This document shows, one piece after another, positions 1 through 11,239 of a stretch of DNA of 64,000 nt. Each line of letters opens with the position of its first letter. The stretch's first letter is position 1. Both the position numbers and the translations under genes were made by a program. Origin of the DNA: Lunularia cruciata (taxonomy: Eukaryota > Streptophyta > Marchantiopsida > Lunulariales > Lunulariaceae); assembly GCA_948567375.1 (NCBI GenBank), contig OX419760.1, positions 21,638,001-21,702,000 on the forward strand, read 5' to 3'. Under the pieces are notes generated by a model, which did no database searches, was not told the DNA's origin, and was given only the letters and a program-made list of their open reading frames with translations.

Positions 1-2143
1 TACCATAGCCTTAGAATATGCGCCATACACAATTTCAATTTCCTGGGGTAAAAGAAGCAAATCCTGGAATTCTCTCCAACGCTCTTCTCTCTGTCTCCGG
101 TATCTAACTATCCAAGTTTTGTCTACTTTCTGACATATAATGTCTAACATATAATTTACCGTTATATGCTACGAGATCAGTATCAACATTACTCTGTACT
201 ATAATCAATTTGCAGACAAACCAGAATCTTAATACGAGATTCTTCTCTGATAGAGGAAAAGAGTGAAATGATTTAAGACACCGGGAAAAGTTTTGAGTTT
301 CAACCGACTTCTCCGTTCACGACGACTTCAGCAAGTGACTACATAGACACATTTACAGAATATCCATCGAAACGAGATTTCTGTTTCTGAGGGAATAGCT
401 ATTCTTATTGTACGTGGTATTATCAAGTTTCGTATCTCTTCATTTACCTGCTCTTGACAATAAAGTAGCCACTGGACTTCATGTGCAGAGAGACACATAG
501 CATCGCAGCCTGTGTATTTTATACCCTCATCAGAAGTCCACCAAGACATCTGACTCCATTGAGTCGAGTCACGTTGGGATCAAGTCCAGCAGTAAACGAA
601 AGTGAACTCAACAGACAAAAAAACAATGAGAACGAGGAATCAAACTTCAGTGATGTATATCGTTGAGAGTTCTGATACTGTTGTCTAGTTTGCTGCAAGG
701 TGCAATAACAGCTGAATTCACAACTCTCTTTGCTTTGCATTACCGTCAGCATTCTCCTCTATACGCCAAAGTACTTCGCTGCAAATATCGAAGTTGCGAG
801 CAACATGAACTCAGTAGTTATCATGAACATGTATCTATCATCACTGGTTTTAAGTGAGCTTCACGTCATATGGCTGCAGGGGAAGGCATTAAACTGAACG
901 AATGAGATAGAGAGATGTGGAAGCTGCTCGGTGACGAAATGCCTGCCTTCTCACATTCAATCTATGTGTGGTGTCCAATTCTTCCTTCATGCGGCTTCTT
1001 ATCCATGAATTTCTGTGAGTTCACACAGTGTAGAAGTAAGCTTAAGGCTGATAATCAGATCACTAAAGAACCTGATCCAAAAGTATTGGTGATCAGATTA
1101 CCAGTACTGATGGATCAAGTTTTCTCTGTGCTTCTCAACCTCCGTAACAATCCACAGTTTTGTATGATGATGGTTTTGACAAACGCGAAGGATTTCGTGA
1201 GTATTAGCGCTGGCTTTGCTCTGTTTATAAAACTGCTACTAAGAGTCTGTACCACCACCAACAAAAGAAAATTGAAAGTACCCCTCTGCTTGATGTGCCT
1301 GCCAGCTCCCCACACTTGAGCTGATACACACTTGGATTGGTACTCAGTGTAGCTGGTTTCTCCTTATCTGTGACTTAGCGACAGAGAATGAAGTGAGCAT
1401 TAATTAAATGCTAACAGCGTAGCCACTATAAAGAGAACAGCCAATAAAGCATTTCAGAACTTCGCTCCATTTCGAGTGGATGAAACTTGGTTGCTGAACA
1501 CTGGAAAATCCGGACAAGAAGCGTGGTGAAACTTCAAGTCACCTTGAATAGGGTTTGTGGCCCGACGAAACAAGCTCGAACAATCACCTTCTAGGACAAA
1601 ACAATGAGGTCGACAAGGGCAAGCAAACAGACTGAAACTCCAATTTCGACTGTCGGTGACGTAAAGCGTCACTCATCGTGAAGCTCTTGGTTCCCGTACC
1701 AACACTCTCGCATGCGTATTATGTGATTATCTACTGCTTGTACTACCTACTACCTACTGTTACTATCACATATCGTTGCAATGGGCATGTTTCGAGTGAA
1801 ACGAAGGTCGTAGACAATTCTACCCTTGTTATTCAGTATGTGAATGAAGAGCTGAGGTCGGAATATACTATTCTGACTATTTGTTGTCATTGAGAATTTC
1901 GACCTTTGAGCTCCATTTTACCTTATTATGTCCTTAATACCTGCAGCAACCAAAGCAGTTGTGGAGACGAATACAGTAACCGTGCATACAAGTTCATACA
2001 AGTTTGCTTTCAGGAAAGGATAAGGAGGAGCGTTGCAGGCTCTTTCCATACATCTTTGCTGCTCTTTTGACATTGAAACCTACTCCCTCTGTCGATAACC
2101 TGAGTCTACAATAAAACGGATACTCGATCAAGATTGCACTCTA

Positions 2144-2173
2144 TTAGGGTTTGAACTCATGTTCAAACCCTAA
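2144..2173. repeat. Perfect inverted repeat built on teloboxes
   Basis: A 13-nt arm reading TTAGGGTTTGAAC (2144-2156), a 4-nt spacer TCAT, and its exact reverse complement (2161-2173). Each arm contains the plant telomere/telobox unit (TTAGGGTTT / AAACCCTAA), so the two units face each other. In plants teloboxes are bound by Myb-type TRB proteins and occur in many promoters. I see no adjacent gene that this one would serve. Confidence 0.85.
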
Positions 2174-4109
2174 AAGTGAAACTGAAACTGAAAATGAGTT
2201 TTCGACTTCGACAATGAAAGAGCTCACGTGCACAATGGCGCGTTAGTGATGTTCCTGCAATGTATGTGGAGAGTCTATTCTTTAATTCTGGTCTATTTCT
2301 TTGTTTGTTCTAGGCTACAGTACTTTTCATCTTTAGGTTGCTCAAATTGGTCGGCATGAGTTTAGTATCCGGTTCTCACCTTCACTCTCATGAGCTAGTC
2401 CATAACATTCCGATACATACCTGCGAGGCCCTTTGCCAGCAGCAGTCCTAGCAAATTGTCCGTTGGGATAACATAAGTACTGTTAGCCTGCCTTCTGTTT
2501 ACTTGGAAAAGGAGGGATATGCTACGTTTCTAGACGAGATTGAACTTTACAACGATTTCTTGAGGAGCCTGCTTTCACCTCTACTGGCTCCGCCTTAGCA
2601 TCCAATAAGATTATGATCCAGACTTGATAACGAGGCGTATTGGCCTATTGGCGCGCAAGTCAATGACTAAAGAGAAAGAAAATCAAGGGAAAGGGAAATT
2701 AGTCGACCGGCGAGATGTGGAAGTGGGCAATGGAGTGATAGCTCTTCCCACACCGATTTGTTTGCGACTTTCTTGGACTCTGATCTAGACAATACCGTCC
2801 CTCTCCATTATTCCATCGGGCTGCAAGACCCCTTAACCAGTACGATCAGAACCAGGAATCTTCGGACATTCGACGCATTCGATTGCATAGTTCACATAAA
2901 CCCTAAGTTTCACGAAACATGCTATCTTGGAATATCCAAGCTAACGTTTTGACGGATATGACACAGCCTTCTCAATGTTTTTAATCATCCTAGTCTCAAT
3001 CTTGTTGGAAGTTCCCAAGCATATGCCCTCAGCACCTGAATATGCTGAAATTAGGGGATATAAGCAAGAGCCGAATCGAATCTGATCAGTGGAAGTGAAC
3101 CAATTTTAAGTGGTGTTGACTGGTTTCCCTGTGACAGGAATCATCTGCTTCAACTCTTTCAAAAAGATATTCTTAAGATTGATTGATAAGAATAATACAA
3201 GATTCTGAATACAGCGAAGCCTTTACCACTCGACAGTAAAGTCCTTGTAGAAGGCTGCAATGCGGGGAGTGGAAAATGTGGGCCATGATCGACTTAGGCG
3301 GGCTCTGCAGCCTCTCACAATTACTTCAGTAACATTCACCGATATATTTGGTTGCGGCAACAAGGAAAATAGAGTCTACAGCAGAAGGCAGATTCAGTAC
3401 TGAGAGTCTTCTCTCAGCAGACTTGGTCACTCGCAGGTGGATATGTCTTGAGAGCGAGTCGACTTCAATTCACGAATCAACTTGACCGATCAACTCCACT
3501 ACTGGTAGATCATTTTCCATCTCACAGCTTCGAACCTCCGGGAATCGGTCAGGATGAAATTGACCTACAGTAATGGTTGACTAATTTAAACCTCCACGAC
3601 AAAGCGAAGTACAGACATAAAGTACAAGTGGGAACACTGTTGTGCCAATTCGACATGGAAAGATTCCCTGCGGGGACGCATGTGGATGAGAACATGGACT
3701 TGGTATATATGGCTCTTGTTATGTTTCTAGCATGTTGTCGGTCTCCAGCAGTTGAGAGTCCGTAGCACAGTATGCAGAAGAAGGCGCGGTTCACATTGGC
3801 ATTAAACGCTCCATGGTTATAGCGAAAGCCTAGGGTGTACTGTTGGCATGGCTCGGAGAGTTTTCTCCAGTGCGCGGATAGGGGTTTCACAGCAGCACTC
3901 GTCTGTTTTTAGTTCACGTTGCAAATTCTGACTCCCAGATCCGACAAGATTGAGATCATTGCGATGCCTATATTCAAACTTGAGAGTAGACACTATCTCA
4001 GATCGCGTTTAGTTTTGCTTTTCGCTGTGGCCAGTGACACAAGTCGAAATTTTGCGAGCAAACTTTGCTAGACTCCACGCTGAAGGTTTGCATATCGATA
4101 GTTACAGTC

Positions 4110-4201
4110 TCGGAATACAGTGCTGATAGTTTGTGGTATTGAGAGTAAAATATCTTCGGAATACAGTGCTGATAGTTTGTGATATTGAGAGTAAAATATC
4201 T
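4110..4201. repeat. 46-bp tandem duplication
   Basis: Two head-to-tail copies, 4110-4155 and 4156-4201, starting TCGGAATACAGTGC and differing at one position (G/A). The near identity indicates a recent duplication. No function is suggested. Confidence 0.9.
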
Positions 4202-5763
4202 TCCTCCTTGCTCCTTTCCCAGAAGAAAAGTTCCGCGTTTACGTTTTCAGTGTGGGACACAATTCCTTCATCTCTTTGTTATCTAGAAAGACATTTCAGG
4301 TCACACAGCAGAGTACCGGTTCCCGAGAGACATAGACATCCTCTGAAGCGACGGTTAAGTGGAGAATGTGAGTGGAGTACATCTACAAATTCGACTCTCG
4401 GCAATTCCCATGTGTGTGGGAAAGGTCAAAACGTCGTGATGATGCGAGTGTGGATTGCTTCAAGTGGTCATAGCAGTTCTTGAAGGTGAAGTCAGTTGCT
4501 CAACAAATTAACATTCAAATTCGTCCAAGATCACTCTAATCCAGAGCTACTCCAAACCACGGTTACGTTCTTCTGTGAGAAGTTGCGGAAAAGTTTACGG
4601 TGTGAACCCTAGCGAGGATGCTTTTGGTGTTCTGTTGTGTGCAACGGTCTTGACACATGCATCATCTGCAACTAAGCATATGTGGCTTCTTAGACGTGAC
4701 GGACTGCAGGAGTAACTATAATTTACATGTTTATACGGTGCCTCTGCTAGAGCACTCGAGATCAACCTGCTTGGTCTCACTACGAAGATGTTGCGGGCGA
4801 TTGCCCATCTTGCGTGATCTTTTGTATCTATGAAGTTAGACAATGACTATTCCTGCAAACACAGTAACTCCAGACAGAAGGGTACCTGAGATTCGCAATC
4901 TATCTGCATATGCATATCTACCAAATTGATATTATGAACACACCAAAATCAATTGGTTATGTGTTCATCAATTTGGGTCTTTTCATAAAATGAATGTGAG
5001 AATACATTGTTCTAATTTGCCGCTCAAACGATAACTCGGAACTACAATCTTCGACCTCAGCAATTCAGTATCATGAACTCGAGAAGAATATGGCGTCTAC
5101 CCAAAGGCTGAGTCAGCTAATTAGATCAGGGCTCATTTTCAAATTTGATGCTTTTAGCTGCAAAGCAATCACTATCTGGATGTGGTTATCTGCGTCTAGA
5201 CGCTGTTTCTCGCAGTCTGAACAATCGAAAAGTGAGATCACCTCAAGTTTAGATCAATTCGCATAGCTGACATCAAGGAACGCTTCTTTTCAAGGATTGA
5301 AAGATTCCATCTCGCGGTTCCAACATTCAACAACATACTCCATGCCACAATGACCAGCTCTTAGTACTCTTCAACATCAGCAAGCTCAGTCAAATTTTAC
5401 ATCAGCTCCTAACCGATCTTGAAGGGTAGACGAGCCCATTAACTGCTACTTAACTAGCAGTCTTAACGATGTCCTCGATTGTTAACAATGAGACGCTAAC
5501 TCTGTTCCGCAGAATTACTCTAATTACCAAATTAGTCAAAAGAGTTTCATCACCTACAGTAGATAGATGCAATGATGTTTGCTACTCGGGTGGCATAAAC
5601 TGATATGTACAACGAAAGTGAAGTTCATTCTTAACTACAGTTGATTTTCGATAAAACAACCACGTCCTCATCTAAACATTATCTATCGGCCAAACCCTGC
5701 AAAAGTAAAGCTTCGGGCACCAAGCTGTGTGCATAATTCTGAATAAATTCTCCGGGAAGCCTT

Positions 5764-6042
5764 TCAGCCTTGAATCGAATCACGAGACCGTTCTGCAGGA
5801 GTCTCGTTGCCTGTCGTGAATGTGGTTTTCGAAGCGGCACTGGCTTGATTCATCTTGTCAGCAACGTAGTCCTTGATACTGTTCGTCGTATCCCTTAGTT
5901 TTTGAACCACAGGCTTGCTTGCTTCGTTTTCATTCCGAGCTCTTGCCGCCCCTGCAGCTTCCCATACCTTCGCTGATTCTGACTCGCGATCTTTGAATTT
6001 GGGCTCCGGGTGGCCGCCGCCTTGAATCCCTTGTTGCGCCAT
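5764..6042 (-). CDS. Small LEA-like hydrophilic protein
   Basis: Single-exon ORF of 92 residues. The protein begins MAQQGIQGGGHPEP, lacks Cys and hydrophobic stretches, and is rich in Ala, Glu, Lys, Asn, Ser and Thr. Its centre (about residues 25-70: AAGAARARNENE, VQKLRDTTNSIKDYVADKMNQA) would form an amphipathic helix of the kind seen in group 3 LEA (LEA_4-like) proteins. LEA proteins are usually intrinsically disordered and accumulate in desiccation or seed/spore maturation. The start codon has good plant context (A at -3, G at +4). No signal peptide is seen, so a cytosolic or organellar location is possible. It stands alone: the nearest recognisable feature is repeat R at 6381. The family is assigned from composition and resemblance only, and an unrelated small disordered protein is possible. 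Confidence 0.6.
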   Translation of the reverse strand: MAQQGIQGGGHPEPKFKDRESESAKVWEAAGAARARNENEASKPVVQKLRDTTNSIKDYVADKMNQASAASKTTFTTGNETPAERSRDSIQG

Positions 6043-6380
6043 CGTCTCCCCTTAACCTAGTTCAAATCCTTTAACACGCTTTCGTCCTTCCTTCACCCAC
6101 AACTCCGAACTCTCCACGACAATGAATTTCTCTACGAGATTGCTTGACAGAAGTGTGCCTTGAAATGCTCTTCACAAGCGCTTCCTTTGAACCACATTCT
6201 CCTTCCAGGGATATCTAATAATCGAAGGTCGCACTACTTGAATCTCCGGACGCACTAACGAAACGGGAAACCAAGTGGCATTTTCTTTAAGTGCCACAGC
6301 TTCACCAACGTGTTGCTCACATAGGTAGCCACCTAGCAAGGCTTCTCCCACGTAAGCAAACCATTCCCTCACTCCTCTTT

Positions 6381-6471
6381 GGGGCTTAGCCCCATGTTAC
6401 CTTTTTGTCTCTCCCTTGTACGGCTCGATGGGGTCTTCCCATCCTTCGTTTTTCCTATGCGGTCGCCTTTC
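6381..6471 (+). repeat. Dispersed repeat R, copy 1
   Basis: About 91 bp, starting with the near-palindrome GGGGCTTAGCCCC, then ATGTTACC, a core TACGGCTCGATGGGGTCTTC, and ending GCGGTCGCC. It closely matches copies at 7996 and 48030 and less fully those at 7594, 34857, 45021 and 46731. It has no recognised coding content or tRNA-like structure. It could be the conserved end of a larger element or a short non-autonomous element. Confidence 0.8.
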
Positions 6472-7593
6472 ATTTCTTTTCCAGTTTTTGACAAAGTTTA
6501 TAATTTCTTGTTTCCAAGCAGCTCGGACAAACAATTGACATTATTCAAGTAATGCTATATCTGTGGATGTTGCTGAGCAGATAAATGAGCCAGGCATTGA
6601 GATGTGAATCAGCTGGTCGCTTTGACTTGACGGTGAAAGTTAAGGTCCTCCATCCTGAAATGTTTTGGCGGCAAACTTCTGTAAAAATTTAGATTGAGAC
6701 CACGGTAGTAGCGACTGTCTTTCTCGAAGTACTTTTGGTGTACATAGCCAAGAAATATTTGAGCAAAAGATGTACAAAATCTTTATCAACATTCTCATGC
6801 TAATTTCTCTGGGACTCATTTCTTCTTCCTACATACAGTGTACTTTGTTTCGGCTCTGCTGACATGAGATTAGTCCTTCCTCGACATTCTTTGACTCCTT
6901 CACAGTACATCCTGATTCCTAAAGATGGATGCTGGTCAGGCAGTTAGTGGACAGCGTCGTCCCTTGGAACTAGAGCTTTGCTTGAAAGGTAGTTGCGTTG
7001 CAGACTATTATTTGTACCGCGTTTATGTGTCTGCGCCAGGTCAGGCCAAGAGGTGAAGGCGCACATTTCTCGAGATACTCCGAATTTGGCGGAAAGAGTG
7101 CGCGGGATTAATCATAAAGTGCAGACTTGAACCAACGACAGTGACCATCCTGAGAAACCCGGAGTTTTAGCCCTGCTCGGTGTGCTACAAGAGTTCCCAG
7201 ATCTGCGTTTTCGAAGTTTCCCAGGTCTTATGTATAGCAATGGAGCGTACAGTAGAGTGCAAATCCGCGTCCCTGAAGTTCCTACGTGTTTTATATAACG
7301 ATGGACGTACTATAGATTGGAGGTGGAGATCCCGTTAGAATCGATGCCCTCAAGGTACATGCTGATGGATTTTGTCTCCGTTTACAGCTAGCGTCCGGCA
7401 CATTTTCGGCGTCGCGGATGTATGTGGTGAAAATTCCCGCCTGGAGAACAACAATCTTTGTTGTCAACTAGACAATAAATATGGTTGTTCTCAGGGGATG
7501 GTTTCGGAATACCGGTTACTCCACTTTTCGCTGCAGTCTATGAAAGAATCCAGTAATCAATACTGGGTCATCAACTCAACCCAAAGTACTTTC

Positions 7594-7646
7594 GTGGGGC
7601 TTGATGGGATCTTTCCATCCTTCTTGTTATCCTCTGCGTGTCGCGT
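7594..7646 (+). repeat. Dispersed repeat R, partial diverged copy 2
   Basis: Contains GGGGCTTGATGGGATC, TTTCCATCCTTC and then GCGTGTCGCG, matching the core and right end of family R. The left part is missing or fused: GGGGCTT runs straight into the core GATGGG. The long open frame over 7372-7830 runs through this repeat and is therefore not counted as a gene. Confidence 0.6.
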
Positions 7647-7995
7647 TAGTCAAAGTACTTTTGACATTACTTTTCCCAGCTCACTGCCAAATACTGTAAA
7701 GGAAAACCTCGTTACTGAATGTGGAGATAACTGCAATGAAAGCCACCAAACTCTTCAGAGTGGACAGCCTTTAAAGAAGGTGAAGAGATTGAACATTAAA
7801 TGTACTGTAGAAGAACCAGCTTCGATGTAGCGAATGGGCAGATTGATAAATGCTATTAAGTGCTTTTGACATGATGGGGATCTTGCAATACTACCACCAA
7901 ACGACAGTGTCTTGCAACAATGTCTTTGACGTTCCACAATCCGCGCAGGTTGAAAGGGATGTGAATTTACCGTAAATCAAATCAATGTAAAGAGA

Positions 7996-8079
7996 GGGCG
8001 ACCGCGTAGAAAACATGAAGGATTGGAAGACCCCATCAAGGGAGGGAGAGACAAAAGAGATAAAATGGGGCTAAGCCCC
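7996..8079 (-). repeat. Dispersed repeat R, copy 3 at left edge of AT-rich island
   Basis: Reads GGGCGACCGCGTAG at its left end, then GGAAGACCCCATCAAG, and ends with the 13-nt palindrome-like GGGGCTAAGCCCC (8067-8079), so it is inverted relative to copy 1. It lies just before composition shifts to strongly AT-rich. Confidence 0.8.
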
Positions 8080-8138
8080 AATAGTCAATGTTGAAGCAAA
8101 AAAGGTAAAATGGGCTAAGCCACAATAGTCAATGTTGA
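8061..8138. repeat. Partial tandem duplication of the end of repeat R
   Basis: Units 8061-8094 and 8106-8138 both start TAAAATGGG, contain GCTAAGCC and end AATAGTCAATGTTGA, with a 45-bp period. The second unit has lost part of the GGGG/CCCC symmetry. The duplication runs past the R palindrome into flanking sequence, so it happened after R was in place. Confidence 0.8.
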
Positions 8139-8199
8139 GAAGGACCATATGGCAAGTACAGTGATCTTCCATCACAAGTCTGTTTATTAAAAACATCTA

Positions 8200-10839
8200 C
8201 AGTCGCCTTTACTGTTGGTCCTTCCTCTTGAATTAGGATCTAAGAAATCACCTCTTTTTTTTACTATAAAGTGTTTTTTCATTTTGCATGAACAGCTCTG
8301 CAAACAAGCATAGACACAAAGTCCCTTGAGAAATTATACTAGCAGAAATAGAATATCATCCATATATCATAAAATGAAATATAAAATCGGATGATCCAAA
8401 GAGACTAAAGGCTGCAAACGCTGTACAAACATCAAGTTCGAAAGTGAAATCAGTGAAAGTTCAACAACATGACAAAAATTGTTATCAAAATGAACTTGGA
8501 TGGTTTCTGTTAGTCTCAACTACTCAATGCCAAACTTGGGGGCGTCCATCCAGTCAATTCCATCGGGCTTAGAAAAGCTTTTCTGCGGCCGTGTTAGGAA
8601 GAGCTTCATTGTACATTAAGGGGTTTCAAAAATGAATTTAACTGGAGCCTTATGGAAATTGGACGTTACGGTAGACTTCCCGTAAATGATTTGATGAGAC
8701 CTGTGATTCAAATTTAGTTTAATTCTGAACATTCAAGTGAGTTATGCTTTCAAGGTTTTGAATAAACTTTCAAAGAAACTTAATTTCAGGTTGATTTTTG
8801 GTTTATTAATCAATTAATTACTATAGGATTCCATAAGATGAATCAAGAGTGTTTACGAACGTATATTTAATATTTAAGAACTGAAATTATTCAATTACCT
8901 GGATTTAATTTTGACCATACTTTTTGGTCCTCTTAGTTCATGGGATGTCCAGGAATCTATGAAAAATTCTGGATATTTTTTATTTATTTTTTTACTTTTA
9001 TAGGGTAACAGGAGTACTTCTCATAAAATTTAAATATTTCCTTCTCACATGTTCGTAATAATTTTATAGAATCTCCCGTAAACCTTCATTTTTACAGATG
9101 CCGAAATCGCTTAAGTGAAACACTCTAGTATGCGGATTTTGTGGCGAGCAGAATTTCATATGTAAACATGAAGAGCCCATACTGACGACCCTACCGAGGG
9201 TGACCATCGTTCTCTAGGTAGGTGTGCACACTTGAGTCTCGTGAAAGAAAGTTTCATGATACTCAATCTCACCTAAATATCTCAGATAAATATCCTCCTC
9301 AACGTGTGTTCCATAAGCACTAGGGTGCAATGCGTGGCCTATAATGTTATATGTATATGGGGTTTTATCTAAATAATTTTATTGAAAATGGATATATTTT
9401 AGTTTTATTTTTAAATATTGTTATTCAATTTTTATTTTTATTTTATTTTTAAATCTATTATTTTTATAATTAGCCTAGTTTATGAAGTTATATTAAATTT
9501 CAAACAATTTCTGTATATTTAATCTACTAAGAATATGTTATATTTCTAAAATTAATTTCATTAAAAAATAGAAAAAATGGATGACTTTGATTAAGACATA
9601 TAAATTTTATTTTATGGCTTTCATATCTAATTTATTCCTAGATTTTATGATCTAGACAGTGGAATTTTATTTCAAGTATTAGATTAAAATAAAAATAATT
9701 TTTACTAGAATTGAGATTTTAATCATCTCATTTATTTAAAATTTATTTTTATTAACATTTTAGTAAAAATATCTTATACTTACTACTTGAGCACCTGTTT
9801 CAAATTCATATAGAATAATTACCAATAATATGATGGGAGTCAATAACTTCACCGCAGATTTTCGATAAACTCACCGTAATCCTCGTTAGCTTGCCAATTA
9901 TAGGGTACACAATTGTGCCGATCATATTGATAGAGGAGCACACAATACAAACTAATATTTTCTCCATCATGCGGTGGCAAATACAACTAATATGAATACC
10001 ACCGCATGTACTTTTTGGAATATGTTTCTATGAAGAAAGAGAACTGCTAGACATTTCAAGCAAAGAACTATTGTGATTTGCCCGGCTATGAGTGAACGAG
10101 GAGTGTTGTGAGTTCCCCATAAAACTGGGTGACGGTATCAGCTCCCTAATATTATTTACTATCAAAATTTGCTAAGATTAGTTTGTCACTCCTGCATATT
10201 TTATATGGATATGATATAATTTTAAAACATGAAATTTTAAAAATAAGACTATTTTTTACAACCAATACAAATTTGTGCTTTTCACACTATGTTTCTATAA
10301 AGAAAAAGAACCAGAAAATTAAAAGAACTAGAAAAATCACTCAAAGAACTACTCTGATTTGTAGATTGAGTTTACCAAAAACCTCCATTGAGTTTATTGG
10401 TGCCCTAATAGTATTTTGTATTAAAATGTATCAAGATAGACTAAGACAAGTCATATCTAAAACTTTTTAAATATTTTTTTACTAACTCTATATGGTCACT
10501 AATTTAGTAACTCAAAATAACAAAATAAAACAAGTAAAATATTAAATACTCAAAAAAAGGAAATGCAATTTGAAAATAGTGTTCATTCTATTATATAGTA
10601 TAATAGATTTAATATTTTATTCATTCAAAGTACTCAATGAATTATAGTTGTTATTTGGGTTCTATTATGTTTAACATGATTTTAGTATTTGGAATATTTT
10701 AATGTTTTCAAGAACTACTAAAATTCTATATAGAACTCCAAAATTTTAAAAATAATGATTAACAAATGAATGTCAAACCTTCAAATATATTTTTAGTTAT
10801 TTAATAATTTTTTAAAATTAAAATAGAAATATTAAATAA
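8200..10839. other. AT-rich, no gene recognised
   Basis: Composition becomes very AT-rich from about 8.7 kb. No coding region is supported. Segments near 10030-10170 and 10286-10465 share TATGTTTCTAT, an AAAGAACTA motif, a run of TGATTTG and a similar CCCTAATA tail in the same order, suggesting an old, heavily diverged duplication of about 265 bp period. This is probably decayed transposon sequence. Confidence 0.4.
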
Positions 10840-10942
10840 GAAATATCATAACTCCTCTCAATTGTTCCAAAATATCAAATATATCTCCCTTTTTCAAAAT
10901 GTAAAAGACACCCATCAATTACACCAAAATATCAAAAAACCA
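10840..10942 (+). repeat. MULE left terminal inverted repeat
   Basis: About 103 bp of imperfect inverted match to 12910-13014. Shared blocks include AAATATCATAA at the outer end and AAAATATCAAATATA in the middle. The repeat is AT-rich, as in many MULEs. Confidence 0.85.
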
Positions 10943-11239
10943 TGGTTCATATAAGTACAATATTGCATGTACAACAATGGCCAATATGACACTATATGGG
11001 GAATAAACCAACAATAAGCACCATAATGTATTTGGAAATGGAAGTGCATGTCTCCCCACCCACAACCACTCAATCGCACACTTTCTGCTTCTAATTCCTT
11101 GAGCAATGCTTCCATTTCAAAATAATTCATGGTGCTTATTGTTGGTTCTATTTTTCCAAATAGTGATGACTTGAAAGCTTTTATTAAGCAAGAAGCAATT
11201 GTGGCAAACTTTGAATTCTAAATAATCAAATCAGACAAA

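Larger units (their letters stand above)
1..5700. other. No recognised gene; ordinary-composition flank
   Basis: I see no protein family, RNA gene or transposon here. Open frames are short (the longest are about 113-134 codons), overlap on both strands, and show no family motif or convincing splice-linked continuation. Composition is clearly less AT-rich than 8.8-45 kb. The stretch holds two small local repeats described separately: an inverted telobox at 2144 and a 46-bp tandem duplication at 4110. Exons of an unrecognised gene cannot be excluded. Confidence 0.4.

Noticed and set aside
3549-3890. 113-codon minus-strand open frame
   Set aside because: No recognisable motif, unusual Cys/His scatter typical of chance frames, and an overlapping frame on the other strand.
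7372-7830. 152-codon plus-strand open frame
   Set aside because: It runs straight through a diverged copy of repeat R (7594-7646), has no family motif and no clear start context; the frame is probably accidental.
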